Shown: in pieces, positions 52,158-59,683 of the stretch
How positions within the stretch are numbered: the first letter of the stretch is position 1
Layout of the letters: each line of letters begins with the position of its first letter
NCBI GenBank assembly: GCA_039191605.1
Contig: JBCCXL010000017.1
Location: forward strand, 62,001-126,000
Length of the DNA stretch: 64,000 nt
Direction of reading: 5' to 3'
Origin: JBCCXL01 sp039191605
GTDB taxonomy: Bacteria > Acidobacteriota > Thermoanaerobaculia > Multivoradales > JAHZIX01
Made by a program: the position numbers and the translations under genes
Notes under the pieces: model-generated
Told to the model about the DNA's origin: nothing
Seen by the model: only the letters and a program-made list of their open reading frames with translations
The model's database searches: none

Positions 52158-55022
52158 TTGACTGACCCCCGATCCGCAGAGGATCTAGTCGGTCAGCGGG
52201 TTGGCCCCTACCTGCTCGAAAACCGCCTCGGAGCGGGCGGGATGGGCTGGGTATTCCAGGCCTGGGACGAGCGCCTCCATCGCCGGGTGGCGCTGAAGCA
52301 AATCAAGCCGGAGGTCGCCGGCGACGCCCGCAACCGCGAACGCTTCCGCCGCGAGGCGCGGGCGGCGGCGGCCCTCAACCATCCGGCCATCGTGCAGATC
52401 CACGATCTGCTAGAGGCGGAAGACGGCGACTGGATCGTGATGGAGCTGGTGGAGGGGGAGACCCTGACGGAGCGGGTGCGGGTGCGGGGGCCGCTGGAGG
52501 TGGACGCGCTGCTGGATATCGGCATCCAGATCGCCGAGGCGCTGGCGGAAGCCCACGATCAGGGCATCGTCCACCGCGACTTGAAGACCGAGAACGTCGT
52601 CCTCACCCCTGCCGGCAAGGTGAAAGTGCTGGACTTCGGCCTCGCCAAGCGCCTGTGGTCCAGCGAGACGGAGGCTTCGATTTCGGTGGAGGGACGGGTG
52701 CTGGGGACCCTGCGCACCATGTCCCCGGAGCAGGCCATGGGCTCGGAGCTGGACGGCCGCTCGGATCTCTTCTCCCTCGGCGTGCTGCTCTACGAGGCCG
52801 GCACCGGCGACTCCCCCTTCCGCGGCAACGGGCCGGCCCAGACCCTCACTCGGGTGATCTCCCACGATCCGCCGCCGCCGGCGGCGCTGATGCCGGAGCT
52901 CAGCGAGGAGCTCTCGGACTTCATCCTGCACCTGCTGGCGAAGCGGCCGGAGCAGCGGCCGGCGTCGGCCCATCGGGTGGTGACCCATCTCGCGGTGCTG
53001 CGGGGGGGCTCCGCCTGGGCCGGCCGTGGGGGACCCGCTCCGGCGGCGCTGGGGGGCGGCGAAGCGACCCTGCGGCCGGCGTCTTCCACCCATCTGCCGA
53101 CCTCTCCGATCCCCCGCTCGGAAGCCCCGCCGGGGGCGGTGGCGGCCACCGAGGTGGCGGGGCCCTCGGCCTCCCGCAGCTTCGTGTCTTCGGGACCGGC
53201 GTCGGTGGCGGATCCCTACTCTGCGCCGCCCGGCACTGGTTTTCCCCCGGGTGGTACCGGCGCGGCCTCGATGGCTCCCACCGTGGTGCCGACGGAGGCC
53301 ACCGTGCTGCTGCCGCCGGTGGCGCCGGCCTCCCTGTGGCCTCGGCGGCTGCTGTGGAGCTTCGCTTCGCTGCTCTTGGTGGCGGCGATGGCGGCGGCGG
53401 GCTGGTGGTGGCTGAATCAGCCGCCGCCGGCCATCTATGTGGCGATGCCCGAGGTGCGCCGAGTCGGTGGGGGAAAAGAAGGGGCGGAGCTCGTGGTGGC
53501 GGATGCCGTGCGCTACGGGGCGCTCAAGGCGCTGACCGCCTTGGAGGAGGTGTACCCCCTGCCGCCAGCGGAAATCGACGCCCTGCCGGCAGCGCTGGAC
53601 GATCCCTCGGAGCTGGCCCGACAGACCGCCGCCGACGAGGTGCTGACGGCGGAGCTGAGCTGTCGCCGGGTGGAGTGCCAGCTCACCCTGGCGCGGGTAC
53701 GGGGCAGCGATGGGGGGTTGTTGTGGACCGATAGCTTCTCGCTGCCGGTGGATGAGGTAGCGACCCTCGATCGCATCGTTCGAGGCCGGGTGACGCGCGG
53801 CTATCCGCAGCGGGAATCGAATGATTCGGTTCCGGCATTGGACGTTGGGGCAGAGGACTACGAGCGCTTCCTGCAGCTGCGCCGGGGCCTGCAAGGGGCG
53901 GGCTCTGAGATCGCCGGGGAGGGGCTTTCGCGGCAGCAGATCGCCGCCGACGTCGAGGAGATCCTGAGCTCCGCGCCGGATTTCTTCGAGGCGCGCCTGC
54001 TGGCGTCGGAAGTCGCCCGGCTACGCTATTTCGAAGGCAGTCGGGATCAGCAGGATCTCGACAATCTGCGCCGCCAGCTGCAGCTGGCGCGCAACCTCGC
54101 TCCAACAGATCCGGCACCGCTCCATACCCTGTTCACGGTGCAGGTGCAGAACGGCGAGCTCGAGGTGGCGGAGCAGACCCTCGCCGACCTCGAAGAGCTG
54201 GTGCCTGGAGAAGTGCGGCTGCAGCGTCACCGCGCTCTGCTGCTGCGAGCGCAGGGGCAGGCGGAGGAGGCGCTGACGGTGATGGAGCGGGCGGTAGAGC
54301 GCCAGCCCTCCTGGAAGAATCTGATGGATCTCGCGGTGCTGCAGGTGCGGGCCGGAGCGGTGAACGACGCTCGAAGCACCCTGGAGCGCCTGCTGGCGCT
54401 GGTGCCGGAATCCTTCGACGCCCTCTCTCTGCTCGCCCAGCTGGAGCTTACCGTCGGCAGCGTCGAGCGGGCGGAGGCTCTCTACACCCAGCTGGTGGAG
54501 CGCGCCCCAGAGTCCGCCGAGCGGGCCAATCTCGGGCTGACCCAGATGCTGCTGGGGCGCTATCCGGAAGCGGTGGAGAGCTACCGACTGCTGGTGGCAG
54601 AGGCGCCGGACAACGTGGTGATGCTGATCAACCTGGCGGACGCCTACGACCTGCTGGGAGACAAGGAGCAGGCGGCGGTCGTGTACGAGCGCATTCTCGA
54701 GGTCACCGGCGAAGACCCGGACTCTTTCGAAGATCGTTTCCCCCACGCCCAGGCTTTAGCCCATCTCGGGCGCTCCCGGGAGGCGGCGGAGTCCATCACC
54801 TCCGCCCTGGCGGACTACCCCGAAGACCCACAGGCGGCCTACGCCGCCGCCCTGGTCTATACCCTCATCGGTGAGCGCACCTCCGCCCTGGTGCACGCCC
54901 GACGCGCGATGGCGGGAGGCTTTGGCGAACGCTGGTTCAGCTTCCCTTGGTTCGACCCGCTGCGGGAGGGTGGGGAGCTGCAGGCGCTGGTGACGGAGCT
55001 GGAAGACGGAGGAGCTTCCTGA
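52158..55022 (+). CDS. Transmembrane Ser/Thr protein kinase with TPR sensor part
   Basis: A 954-residue membrane kinase of the Hanks/PknB type. The kinase domain has the loop LGAGGMGWVF (24-33), K47 (VALKQIK), E66, catalytic HRDLKTEN (139-146), DFG (159-161) and an APE-like segment TMSPEQAMGSELDGRSDLFS. A disordered Pro/Ala/Thr-rich juxtamembrane region follows. One transmembrane segment (LLWSFASLLLVAAMAAAGWW, about 397-416) leads to a periplasmic part: an unassigned domain (about 420-580), then many TPR repeats (about 590-950). The start is TTG 52158 with GGAG 9-12 bases upstream. All kinase residues needed for activity are present. Substrates are unknown. The gene converges on a minus-strand array of small paralogous genes. 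Confidence 0.92.
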   Translation: MTDPRSAEDLVGQRVGPYLLENRLGAGGMGWVFQAWDERLHRRVALKQIKPEVAGDARNRERFRREARAAAALNHPAIVQIHDLLEAEDGDWIVMELVEGETLTERVRVRGPLEVDALLDIGIQIAEALAEAHDQGIVHRDLKTENVVLTPAGKVKVLDFGLAKRLWSSETEASISVEGRVLGTLRTMSPEQAMGSELDGRSDLFSLGVLLYEAGTGDSPFRGNGPAQTLTRVISHDPPPPAALMPELSEELSDFILHLLAKRPEQRPASAHRVVTHLAVLRGGSAWAGRGGPAPAALGGGEATLRPASSTHLPTSPIPRSEAPPGAVAATEVAGPSASRSFVSSGPASVADPYSAPPGTGFPPGGTGAASMAPTVVPTEATVLLPPVAPASLWPRRLLWSFASLLLVAAMAAAGWWWLNQPPPAIYVAMPEVRRVGGGKEGAELVVADAVRYGALKALTALEEVYPLPPAEIDALPAALDDPSELARQTAADEVLTAELSCRRVECQLTLARVRGSDGGLLWTDSFSLPVDEVATLDRIVRGRVTRGYPQRESNDSVPALDVGAEDYERFLQLRRGLQGAGSEIAGEGLSRQQIAADVEEILSSAPDFFEARLLASEVARLRYFEGSRDQQDLDNLRRQLQLARNLAPTDPAPLHTLFTVQVQNGELEVAEQTLADLEELVPGEVRLQRHRALLLRAQGQAEEALTVMERAVERQPSWKNLMDLAVLQVRAGAVNDARSTLERLLALVPESFDALSLLAQLELTVGSVERAEALYTQLVERAPESAERANLGLTQMLLGRYPEAVESYRLLVAEAPDNVVMLINLADAYDLLGDKEQAAVVYERILEVTGEDPDSFEDRFPHAQALAHLGRSREAAESITSALADYPEDPQAAYAAALVYTLIGERTSALVHARRAMAGGFGERWFSFPWFDPLREGGELQALVTELEDGGAS

Positions 55023-55114
55023 GCTCCAATGCTGTTGTTAGCCCTTTGGCGCGCTCTACAGCTCCCTAATTTCTCGCAGACCACCGACCTCAGTCCGGTT
55101 GGCTATGAGCTCCG

Positions 55115-55252
55115 TCACTTCGGATGTCGCTTCAGGCTAGCGTCCCCGGCAGTGGGAATCTTGAGCTCGTCAGGTGAAATGAGGATCGTCTCATTCGAGG
55201 GTTTGAAGACGACCAAGACCGTTTGACCTCCAGTTGCTTTATCTGCAGTCAT
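55115..55252 (-). CDS. Short (45-residue) member of the small-protein array, probably truncated
   Basis: A 45-codon frame on the minus strand, MTADKATGG then QTVLVVFKPSNETILISPDE and LKIPTAGDASLKRHPK, with AAGGAGC five bases before the ATG. Its plan (hydrophobic strand, then phenylalanine and a polar pair, then an acid/Pro pair) mirrors the N-terminal third of the genes at 55412, 56097 and 56782 (VTFDASDQSFTFDP and so on). The match ends where they continue WNL. It therefore looks like a truncated fourth copy. Alternatively it is a small gene in its own right. Spacing to the next member is 159 bases. Too short for domain evidence, hence moderate confidence. Confidence 0.5.
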   Translation of the reverse strand: MTADKATGGQTVLVVFKPSNETILISPDELKIPTAGDASLKRHPK

Positions 55253-55411
55253 TTGCGCTCCTTTGTTCGGTGGAAAGAGGGGAGCTGACCTGATCGAATC
55301 TCGACTGAAATCGTTTCGTTCAGTTGATGAGCTGGCTACCCTAAGAGGAATCGGTGAGGAAATTTGATTGGTGAGATAAAAGCGTGAGGCGACTCTTTCA
55401 GTGGGCTTCGC

Positions 55412-55786
55412 TCAGGATTCGGGCACGTTGATAATCTGGGAGGTCGCGGTATACGTTTCGTCGTCGTAGCTGATGTAGAGCCGGTAGTCGTAGGTCTCAG
55501 GAGAATCGAGATTGGAGAAGTCGTCGGTGACCTGAAGCTGTGTACCTCCATCTTTCGTTCCCTTCGAGGTGAAGGGATCGAGAGGAGCGTCGTCTCCGAC
55601 TTCATGGGCGGTGAAATAGGGTGAGGTAAAGGTTGCAAGTTTGTCTTCGGACCCGGCGGTTTCCAAGATGAAGAGAAGGAGCACCGGATCTAAGCTGTAT
55701 TGGGTCACCGTGAGAGGGCTTGGTGTGATTTCGATGGACTTATCTGAGACGTTGAATAAAACACCGATGGTTTCAGAATCGGACAT
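55412..55786 (-). CDS. Small beta-rich protein of an unrecognised paralogous family (member A)
   Basis: A 124-residue protein without signal peptide or membrane segment. It is strand-rich (GVLFNVSDKSIEITP, VLLLFILETAGSED, TFTSPYFTAHEVG, YDYRLYISYDDETY, SQIINVPES) and shares the layout of the genes at 56097 and 56782: V/L-F-x-x-S-D near the start, ATF-SPYF in the middle, DPF, and Y-x-x-x-x-Y-x-x-x-x-Y then an I-N-x-P end. It is the most diverged member and lacks the KSPTGGP end. AAGGAGC is present before the ATG. The function is unknown to me; a small cytosolic beta-sandwich is the likely fold. Confidence 0.68.
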   Translation of the reverse strand: MSDSETIGVLFNVSDKSIEITPSPLTVTQYSLDPVLLLFILETAGSEDKLATFTSPYFTAHEVGDDAPLDPFTSKGTKDGGTQLQVTDDFSNLDSPETYDYRLYISYDDETYTATSQIINVPES

Positions 55787-56096
55787 AACAGCTCCTTAGC
55801 CTGCCGGATGATGAGATCAGTTCGCGGGGAGATCGAAGAGGGGTGAAAGCAACGAGGGCTAGAGGTTGTACTCCAGACCGCCTTCAATCAGTCGCTGATT
55901 CTGACCGCTTAACGCGTTTCTATGCTTTAGGCTTTCGAGGTGCTTCGCCTTTCGGATGGATTTTTTAACTTCATGAAATAAGCAAAACCCACCCCAATGG
56001 GGCGGGTGAAGGAAGCGGGGCAATTTCAGGTCAAGGCCTAGGGAGGCAGAGGCGGTGCCTTGACGATGGGTCTCGAGATCGAGACCGCGGGAAGAC
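55787..56096. other. Spacer in the small-protein array, with a terminator
   Basis: 310 bases between members A and B. It is less GC-rich than the surroundings near 55910-55990. A terminator on the minus strand lies at 55984-56006. No further gene is evident, though a minus-strand frame (55859-56161) runs across it without homology to the family. Confidence 0.5.
55984..56006 (-). terminator. Intrinsic terminator between array members B and A
   Basis: On the minus strand CCCGCCCC, ATT and GGGGTGGG pair (one G-U) and are followed by TTTTGC. It lies downstream of the gene ending at 56097, so members B and A are probably separate transcripts. Confidence 0.75.
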
Positions 56097-56462
56097 TCAC
56101 GGTCCTCCGGTGGGCGACTTGTTGACGATTTGCGGATCGGAGTCGTAGTTGGTGCCGTCATAGGTCACATAGACCGTGTAGCCGAAGGTGCCGGCGTCGT
56201 CGCTGGAGGTGTCGTCATCGCTCACGGTGACGGTGGTGTCTGAGTTGGAGGTCACCGGAGTTCCGAAAGGGTCGGTGCCGCTGGTGTCGAAGGTGATGTA
56301 GGGGCTATTGAAGGTCGCGGTCTTCCCACCGCTGCCGTTGGTGGTGCTGAGATTCCACACCAGGCTGGCGGTCTCGCCGGAGGCGACATCGACGGAGGTC
56401 GGGTCGAAGGTGAAGCTCTGGTCGCTGGCGTCGAAGGTGACGGAGATGGTGTGAGTGGACAT
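56097..56462 (-). CDS. Small beta-rich protein of an unrecognised paralogous family (member B)
   Basis: A 121-residue protein, very Thr/Ser/Asp-rich, with no signal peptide. Strand-like blocks are TISVTFDASDQSFTFDP, ETASLVWNLSTTNGSGGKTA, TFNSPYITFDTSG, DTTVTVSDDD and GTFGYTVYVTYDGTNYDSDP. It ends QIVNKSPTGGP. It is clearly related to member C (56782) over its whole length, for example FDASD-SFTF-P, WNL-T-NG-GGK, F-TP-SN---TVTV and IVNKSPTGGP. I do not recognise the family. The fold looks like an immunoglobulin- or cupredoxin-type beta-sandwich. Intracellular location is inferred from the absence of a signal. Confidence 0.75.
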   Translation of the reverse strand: MSTHTISVTFDASDQSFTFDPTSVDVASGETASLVWNLSTTNGSGGKTATFNSPYITFDTSGTDPFGTPVTSNSDTTVTVSDDDTSSDDAGTFGYTVYVTYDGTNYDSDPQIVNKSPTGGP

Positions 56463-56781
56463 CGAAAATCCTCATAGGGGAGGGGTTTAGGGGGAATGAC
56501 GGACATCCAGCCCGGAGACTGACGAGCAAAACAGTGGCCAGCTAGGAGCTAGCGGCCTAGGGCTCGCCGGATCGGGGACGGGGATGTCCGCCGTGGAAAG
56601 GCATCGATGAGAAGCGGTTTAGGGTCGCGCGATTATCCTACCTGGATTGACGCGCAGTCGGCTGAGAAATCGGAACATCCCTGGCGTCCCTGGGCGACGG
56701 TCCAGGCGATCCTTCGGCAGCCTCAAGCTCTCACCGCGAAACATGAGAGAAGGCAGCTCAGCTTCCGCCGCCGGAGCCCGC
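56463..56781. other. Spacer in the small-protein array
   Basis: 319 bases between members C and B. Short frames here (56607-56861, plus strand) carry no recognisable features. AGGA near 56470 on the minus strand serves as the binding site for member B. I see no terminator. Confidence 0.4.
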
Positions 56782-57177
56782 CTATTTCTTATGCGGGCCG
56801 CCGGTGGGGGATTTGTTCACGATCATCGGATCCGAGACGTAGGGCACCTCGTTGTGGATGATGTGAACGGTGTAGTGAAAGGTGCCGACCCCGGTGGTGC
56901 TGCCGTAGGTATCGGGTACGGTGACGGTCTTGCCGCCGTTGCTGACGGTGGGGCTGCCGAAGGGGTTTTGGACCTGTTGGGGGACGGTGAAGCTGATGTG
57001 GGGTGGGTTGAAGCTGGCATCCTTACCGCCGCCGTTCACGGTGGTGAGGTTCCAGCTCAGGAGGTAGGCGCCGGGCTCGTCGACATTGCAGGTGTCTGGG
57101 TTGAAGGTGAAGGAATGATCGCTGGCGTCGAAGGTGACCGCGATGGGGGTGAGGGCGGCGGGGGTGGGTGTAGGCAT
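56782..57177 (-). CDS. Small beta-rich protein of an unrecognised paralogous family (member C)
   Basis: A 131-residue protein starting at ATG 57177, where AAGGAGA lies five bases upstream; the frame open to 57447 has no support. Blocks are PIAVTFDASDHSFTFNPDTC, GAYLLSWNLTTVNGGGKDA, SFNPPHISFTVPQQVQNPFG, GGKTVTVPDTYG and GTFHYTVHIIHNEVPYVSDP. It ends MIVNKSPTGGPHKK. Similarity to member B is strong in four regions. There is one Cys (C near position 28) and no signal peptide. Function unknown. It is the most upstream member of the minus-strand array. Confidence 0.75.
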   Translation of the reverse strand: MPTPTPAALTPIAVTFDASDHSFTFNPDTCNVDEPGAYLLSWNLTTVNGGGKDASFNPPHISFTVPQQVQNPFGSPTVSNGGKTVTVPDTYGSTTGVGTFHYTVHIIHNEVPYVSDPMIVNKSPTGGPHKK

Positions 57178-57549
57178 GGAATCTCCTTGGGCGATCGCAA
57201 TTCCGCGATCGCCGAGTCGAGGTGCGGAGCCGAGCCGGAGCGGCGGTCGCCGAACGTCACTCAAGGCAAGGACCGCTGGGCATGCTGGAAGCCTTCCAGG
57301 CGGCGGTAACCGCGGCACGGAGAAGAGGCTCGTAGCACTGCCCTTGGGGGTAAGAGTGCCTCGTCGGAGCCGTCGCGCAAGGTGGCGATGGAATGGAGAA
57401 TGAAGGAGATGAAGGCGAACGCCCAAGATAGGCGTCATCGCCTTCAATTCGTTACCGCGAGAAGGGGAGCTGGGGGCCGAAATCTGGGGGCTAAGGTCTG
57501 GGGGCCAAGGTATGGGGCTGAAAAATGGGGGCGCCGAGTTGCGAGGGAA
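57178..57549. other. Intergenic region upstream of the small-protein array
   Basis: 372 bases on the upstream side of member C and the downstream side of the endonuclease V gene. AAGGAGA for member C lies at 57182-57188. A GGGGGCTAAGGTCTGGGGGCCAAGGTATGGGGC type repeated motif occurs at about 57483-57528. No gene is evident. Confidence 0.4.
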
Positions 57550-58341
57550 TCAGCGGCGCGAGGCCAGCTTGTCGGACCGCCGGGTGGTTTCCGGCAGGCG
57601 GTAGCGAGGGGTGATGGCGAGGGTGAGCTGGAGGGCGCTCTTGAGGCTCAGGCGATGGCCGATGGAGACGAAGACCGGCTTGACCCGGGATCGTGTGCGC
57701 AGCACGGCGCCGAGGCGCTCTTCCGTTTTCGGATCCACCAGCGGGCTCCAGGCGCCTTGCTCCGGGGGCGGCTCGTCGTAGCTGCCGGTGAGCCGGGTCT
57801 TGGCGACGCCGACGGCGGGGCGGTCGAGCCACAGGCCGAGATGGCAGGCGAGGCCGAGGCGCCGGGGGTGGGCGAGGCCGTGGGCGTCGGTGAAGAGCAC
57901 CTGGGGAGCACCGTGGCCGTTCGCCTGGAGTTTCGTCTCGAGCTCCGCCAGCGCGTCCAGCACCGCCGGCAGCTCGCGAAAGGAGAGCAGGCCGGGCACG
58001 TAGGGGAAGCTCGTCGGTCGGCGCACCACGGCTTCGGCGAGGGTTTCGAGGCCCGGCAGGGAGAGGGCCACCGCCGCCGCTCGGGTGATGCTCCCGCCCT
58101 CCTCGAAGCCGGCGTCCACCCCGGCCACCAGGGTGACGGCGCCGACGTCCGCCAGCCCTTCCCCCAGCCGATCCTGCGTCTCCACCGCCGAGGCGAGGCG
58201 TCGCTGCAGTTGGATGGCCTGGCGTGGGGTGAGCTCCCAGGTGTGGCGCAGGCCGCCATCGTCGGCGATGTGGAAGGGAATCTCGGCTTCAGCCTCGTGC
58301 TCTGGGTCGGGCCGGGATCCGGGGGGCGAAGGCCACTTCAT
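57550..58341 (-). CDS. nfi: Endonuclease V
   Basis: A 263-residue DNA repair nuclease that cuts near deaminated bases, chiefly hypoxanthine, one phosphodiester 3' of the lesion. Motifs are VAGVDAGFEEG with D76, YVPGLLSFRELP with E123, and VLFTDAHGLAHPRRLGLACH with D152, the metal-binding residues of the family. The C-terminal VSIGHRLSLKSALQLTL matches as well. N-terminal 30 residues are extra. It starts eight bases after the stop of the YceH gene on the same strand, so the two are likely one transcript. It adds to the repair genes in the window. Confidence 0.93.
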   Translation of the reverse strand: MKWPSPPGSRPDPEHEAEAEIPFHIADDGGLRHTWELTPRQAIQLQRRLASAVETQDRLGEGLADVGAVTLVAGVDAGFEEGGSITRAAAVALSLPGLETLAEAVVRRPTSFPYVPGLLSFRELPAVLDALAELETKLQANGHGAPQVLFTDAHGLAHPRRLGLACHLGLWLDRPAVGVAKTRLTGSYDEPPPEQGAWSPLVDPKTEERLGAVLRTRSRVKPVFVSIGHRLSLKSALQLTLAITPRYRLPETTRRSDKLASRR

Positions 58342-58349
58342 GAGGCCAC

Positions 58350-59033
58350 TTATGCCCCCAGCTGCTCTTTGAGCTCGCTGAGCTCCCGCTGCAGGGCCTC
58401 GACCTGCTGCTGGAGGGTCTCCACCTGCTGTTCCAGGGACTCCACCCGCGGGGTCAGCGGCGTGCGCTTCTCCAGCGGCGGCGCCGGAGTGGATACGCTT
58501 ACCGGCTCCGCCTTGATCAAGGCCTCCAGGGCCTCCGGATCGCCGAGGCGGTGCATCCAGCGAGCGAATTTATGCCCCGGCTGGCGAGGTAGCTCCACCA
58601 GGATCGGCTCGGCTCCGGTGGTCAGGGCCTCCAGGGCGGATTCCACCGCCGCCAGGTCCGCAAAGCTGTGGAGGCGCTCGGTGCGGGTGCGCAGCTCGCC
58701 GGTGGTCTGGGGGCCGCGCAGCAGCAGGACGGCGATCAGCGCCCGCTGGGCGTCGCTGAGCTCCAGGCGCCGGGTGATGGACTCGCTCCAGCGCTCCGCC
58801 CGAGCGCCGGGGGTGCGCCACACCATCACGTCGCGCTTCAGGCGCTCGAGGGTGCGCAAGACGTCGTCCTCGTCCAGGTCCATCACCGGATCCCGGTTGC
58901 TTTTCTGGTTGCAGGCGGCGACCAGAGCCTTGAGGGTCATGGGGTAGTAGTCCGGCGTGGTCTGGGCTTTTTCCAGCAGGGAGCCCAGCACCCGGGCCTC
59001 GATGGCGTCGAGGGAGCGGGGAAGCTTCGTCAC
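58350..59033 (-). CDS. YceH family (UPF0502/DUF480) protein
   Basis: A 227-residue protein of the YceH family. The conserved core is DAIEARVLGSLLEKAQTTPD, YYPMTLKALVAACNQKSNRD, PVMDLDEDDVLRTLERL and AQRALIAVLLLRGPQTTGEL, which are two winged-helix domains. The last 45 residues are a coiled coil (ESLEQQVETLQQQVEALQRE). The longest frame begins at 59258, but GTG 59033 has GGAGGTGAAC upstream and begins where homologues begin (MTKLPRSLD). Molecular function is not established; winged helices suggest nucleic acid contacts. It is directly upstream of endonuclease V. Confidence 0.9.
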   Translation of the reverse strand: MTKLPRSLDAIEARVLGSLLEKAQTTPDYYPMTLKALVAACNQKSNRDPVMDLDEDDVLRTLERLKRDVMVWRTPGARAERWSESITRRLELSDAQRALIAVLLLRGPQTTGELRTRTERLHSFADLAAVESALEALTTGAEPILVELPRQPGHKFARWMHRLGDPEALEALIKAEPVSVSTPAPPLEKRTPLTPRVESLEQQVETLQQQVEALQRELSELKEQLGA

Positions 59034-59683
59034 GTTCACCTCCAGGGTCGATGGTCGCTGGGCTGATGGTACCGCGTTCCTCGCCTCGAACCGGCGCCCT
59101 GGGCACCGAGGATTAGATTTTTCCTTCGCTGCATCTGGGCCGGTGGCGAGGGCGAAGTGTTCATCGAGGTCAGCGCCGCCACTCTTTCTGCAGTTCATCC
59201 CTCGTTCGGCGCACCGACCTCGGGGCCTCGATTCGTCGAGGACGCCATTGCGGGACAAAGGGGTAGGGCGGCTACGGAGCGGCCCTCCCCCTGGTTCCTC
59301 CCGCTCCGTTTCAGCTGTGCCTCTTCAGCTTTGATCTTCCCGGTGGTGTTGGCTTTAGCGCGGGGCCCAGGTCGAGTTCACGACCGCTAGAGGCCGCCGA
59401 AGGCCACTCCCCCGATCCTCCGGTAGCTCTCGGGCTCCGTTTTCTCTCGGCTCGAATCTCATCCCGTCTCTCTTCTTTATCGACTCGAGGGCGTGGATCT
59501 GCGAGCAGTGGCGAAGCTATGACTTTCAGAAGTGACTTTCAGAAGTGACTTTCAGAAGTGACTTTCAGAAGTGACTTTCAGAAGTGACCTCGGGCTTCGC
59601 GGACCCCGACGCGCAATCGTGAAGAAACCCTGACAGAAATCGCCCGCAACCGACCCCGGACTTCGGATACTCTTTAGCAGCCC
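59034..59683. other. Intergenic region with a 13-bp tandem repeat
   Basis: 650 bases between the divergent YceH gene and the lipid-modification operon. No gene is evident. A perfect 13-bp tandem array lies at 59521-59585. The operon start at 59684 has no strong ribosome binding site. Confidence 0.5.
59521..59585. repeat. Five perfect 13-bp tandem repeats
   Basis: GACTTTCAGAAGT is repeated five times without any change, starting at 59521, 59534, 59547, 59560 and 59573. It lies about 100 bases upstream of the FAD oxidoreductase gene. Since 13 is not a multiple of three and all copies are identical, a recent expansion in non-coding DNA is likely. Confidence 0.97.

Noticed and set aside
55859..56161. 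100-codon minus-strand frame between array members
   Set aside because: It overlaps the end of member B in another frame and shows no similarity to the family.
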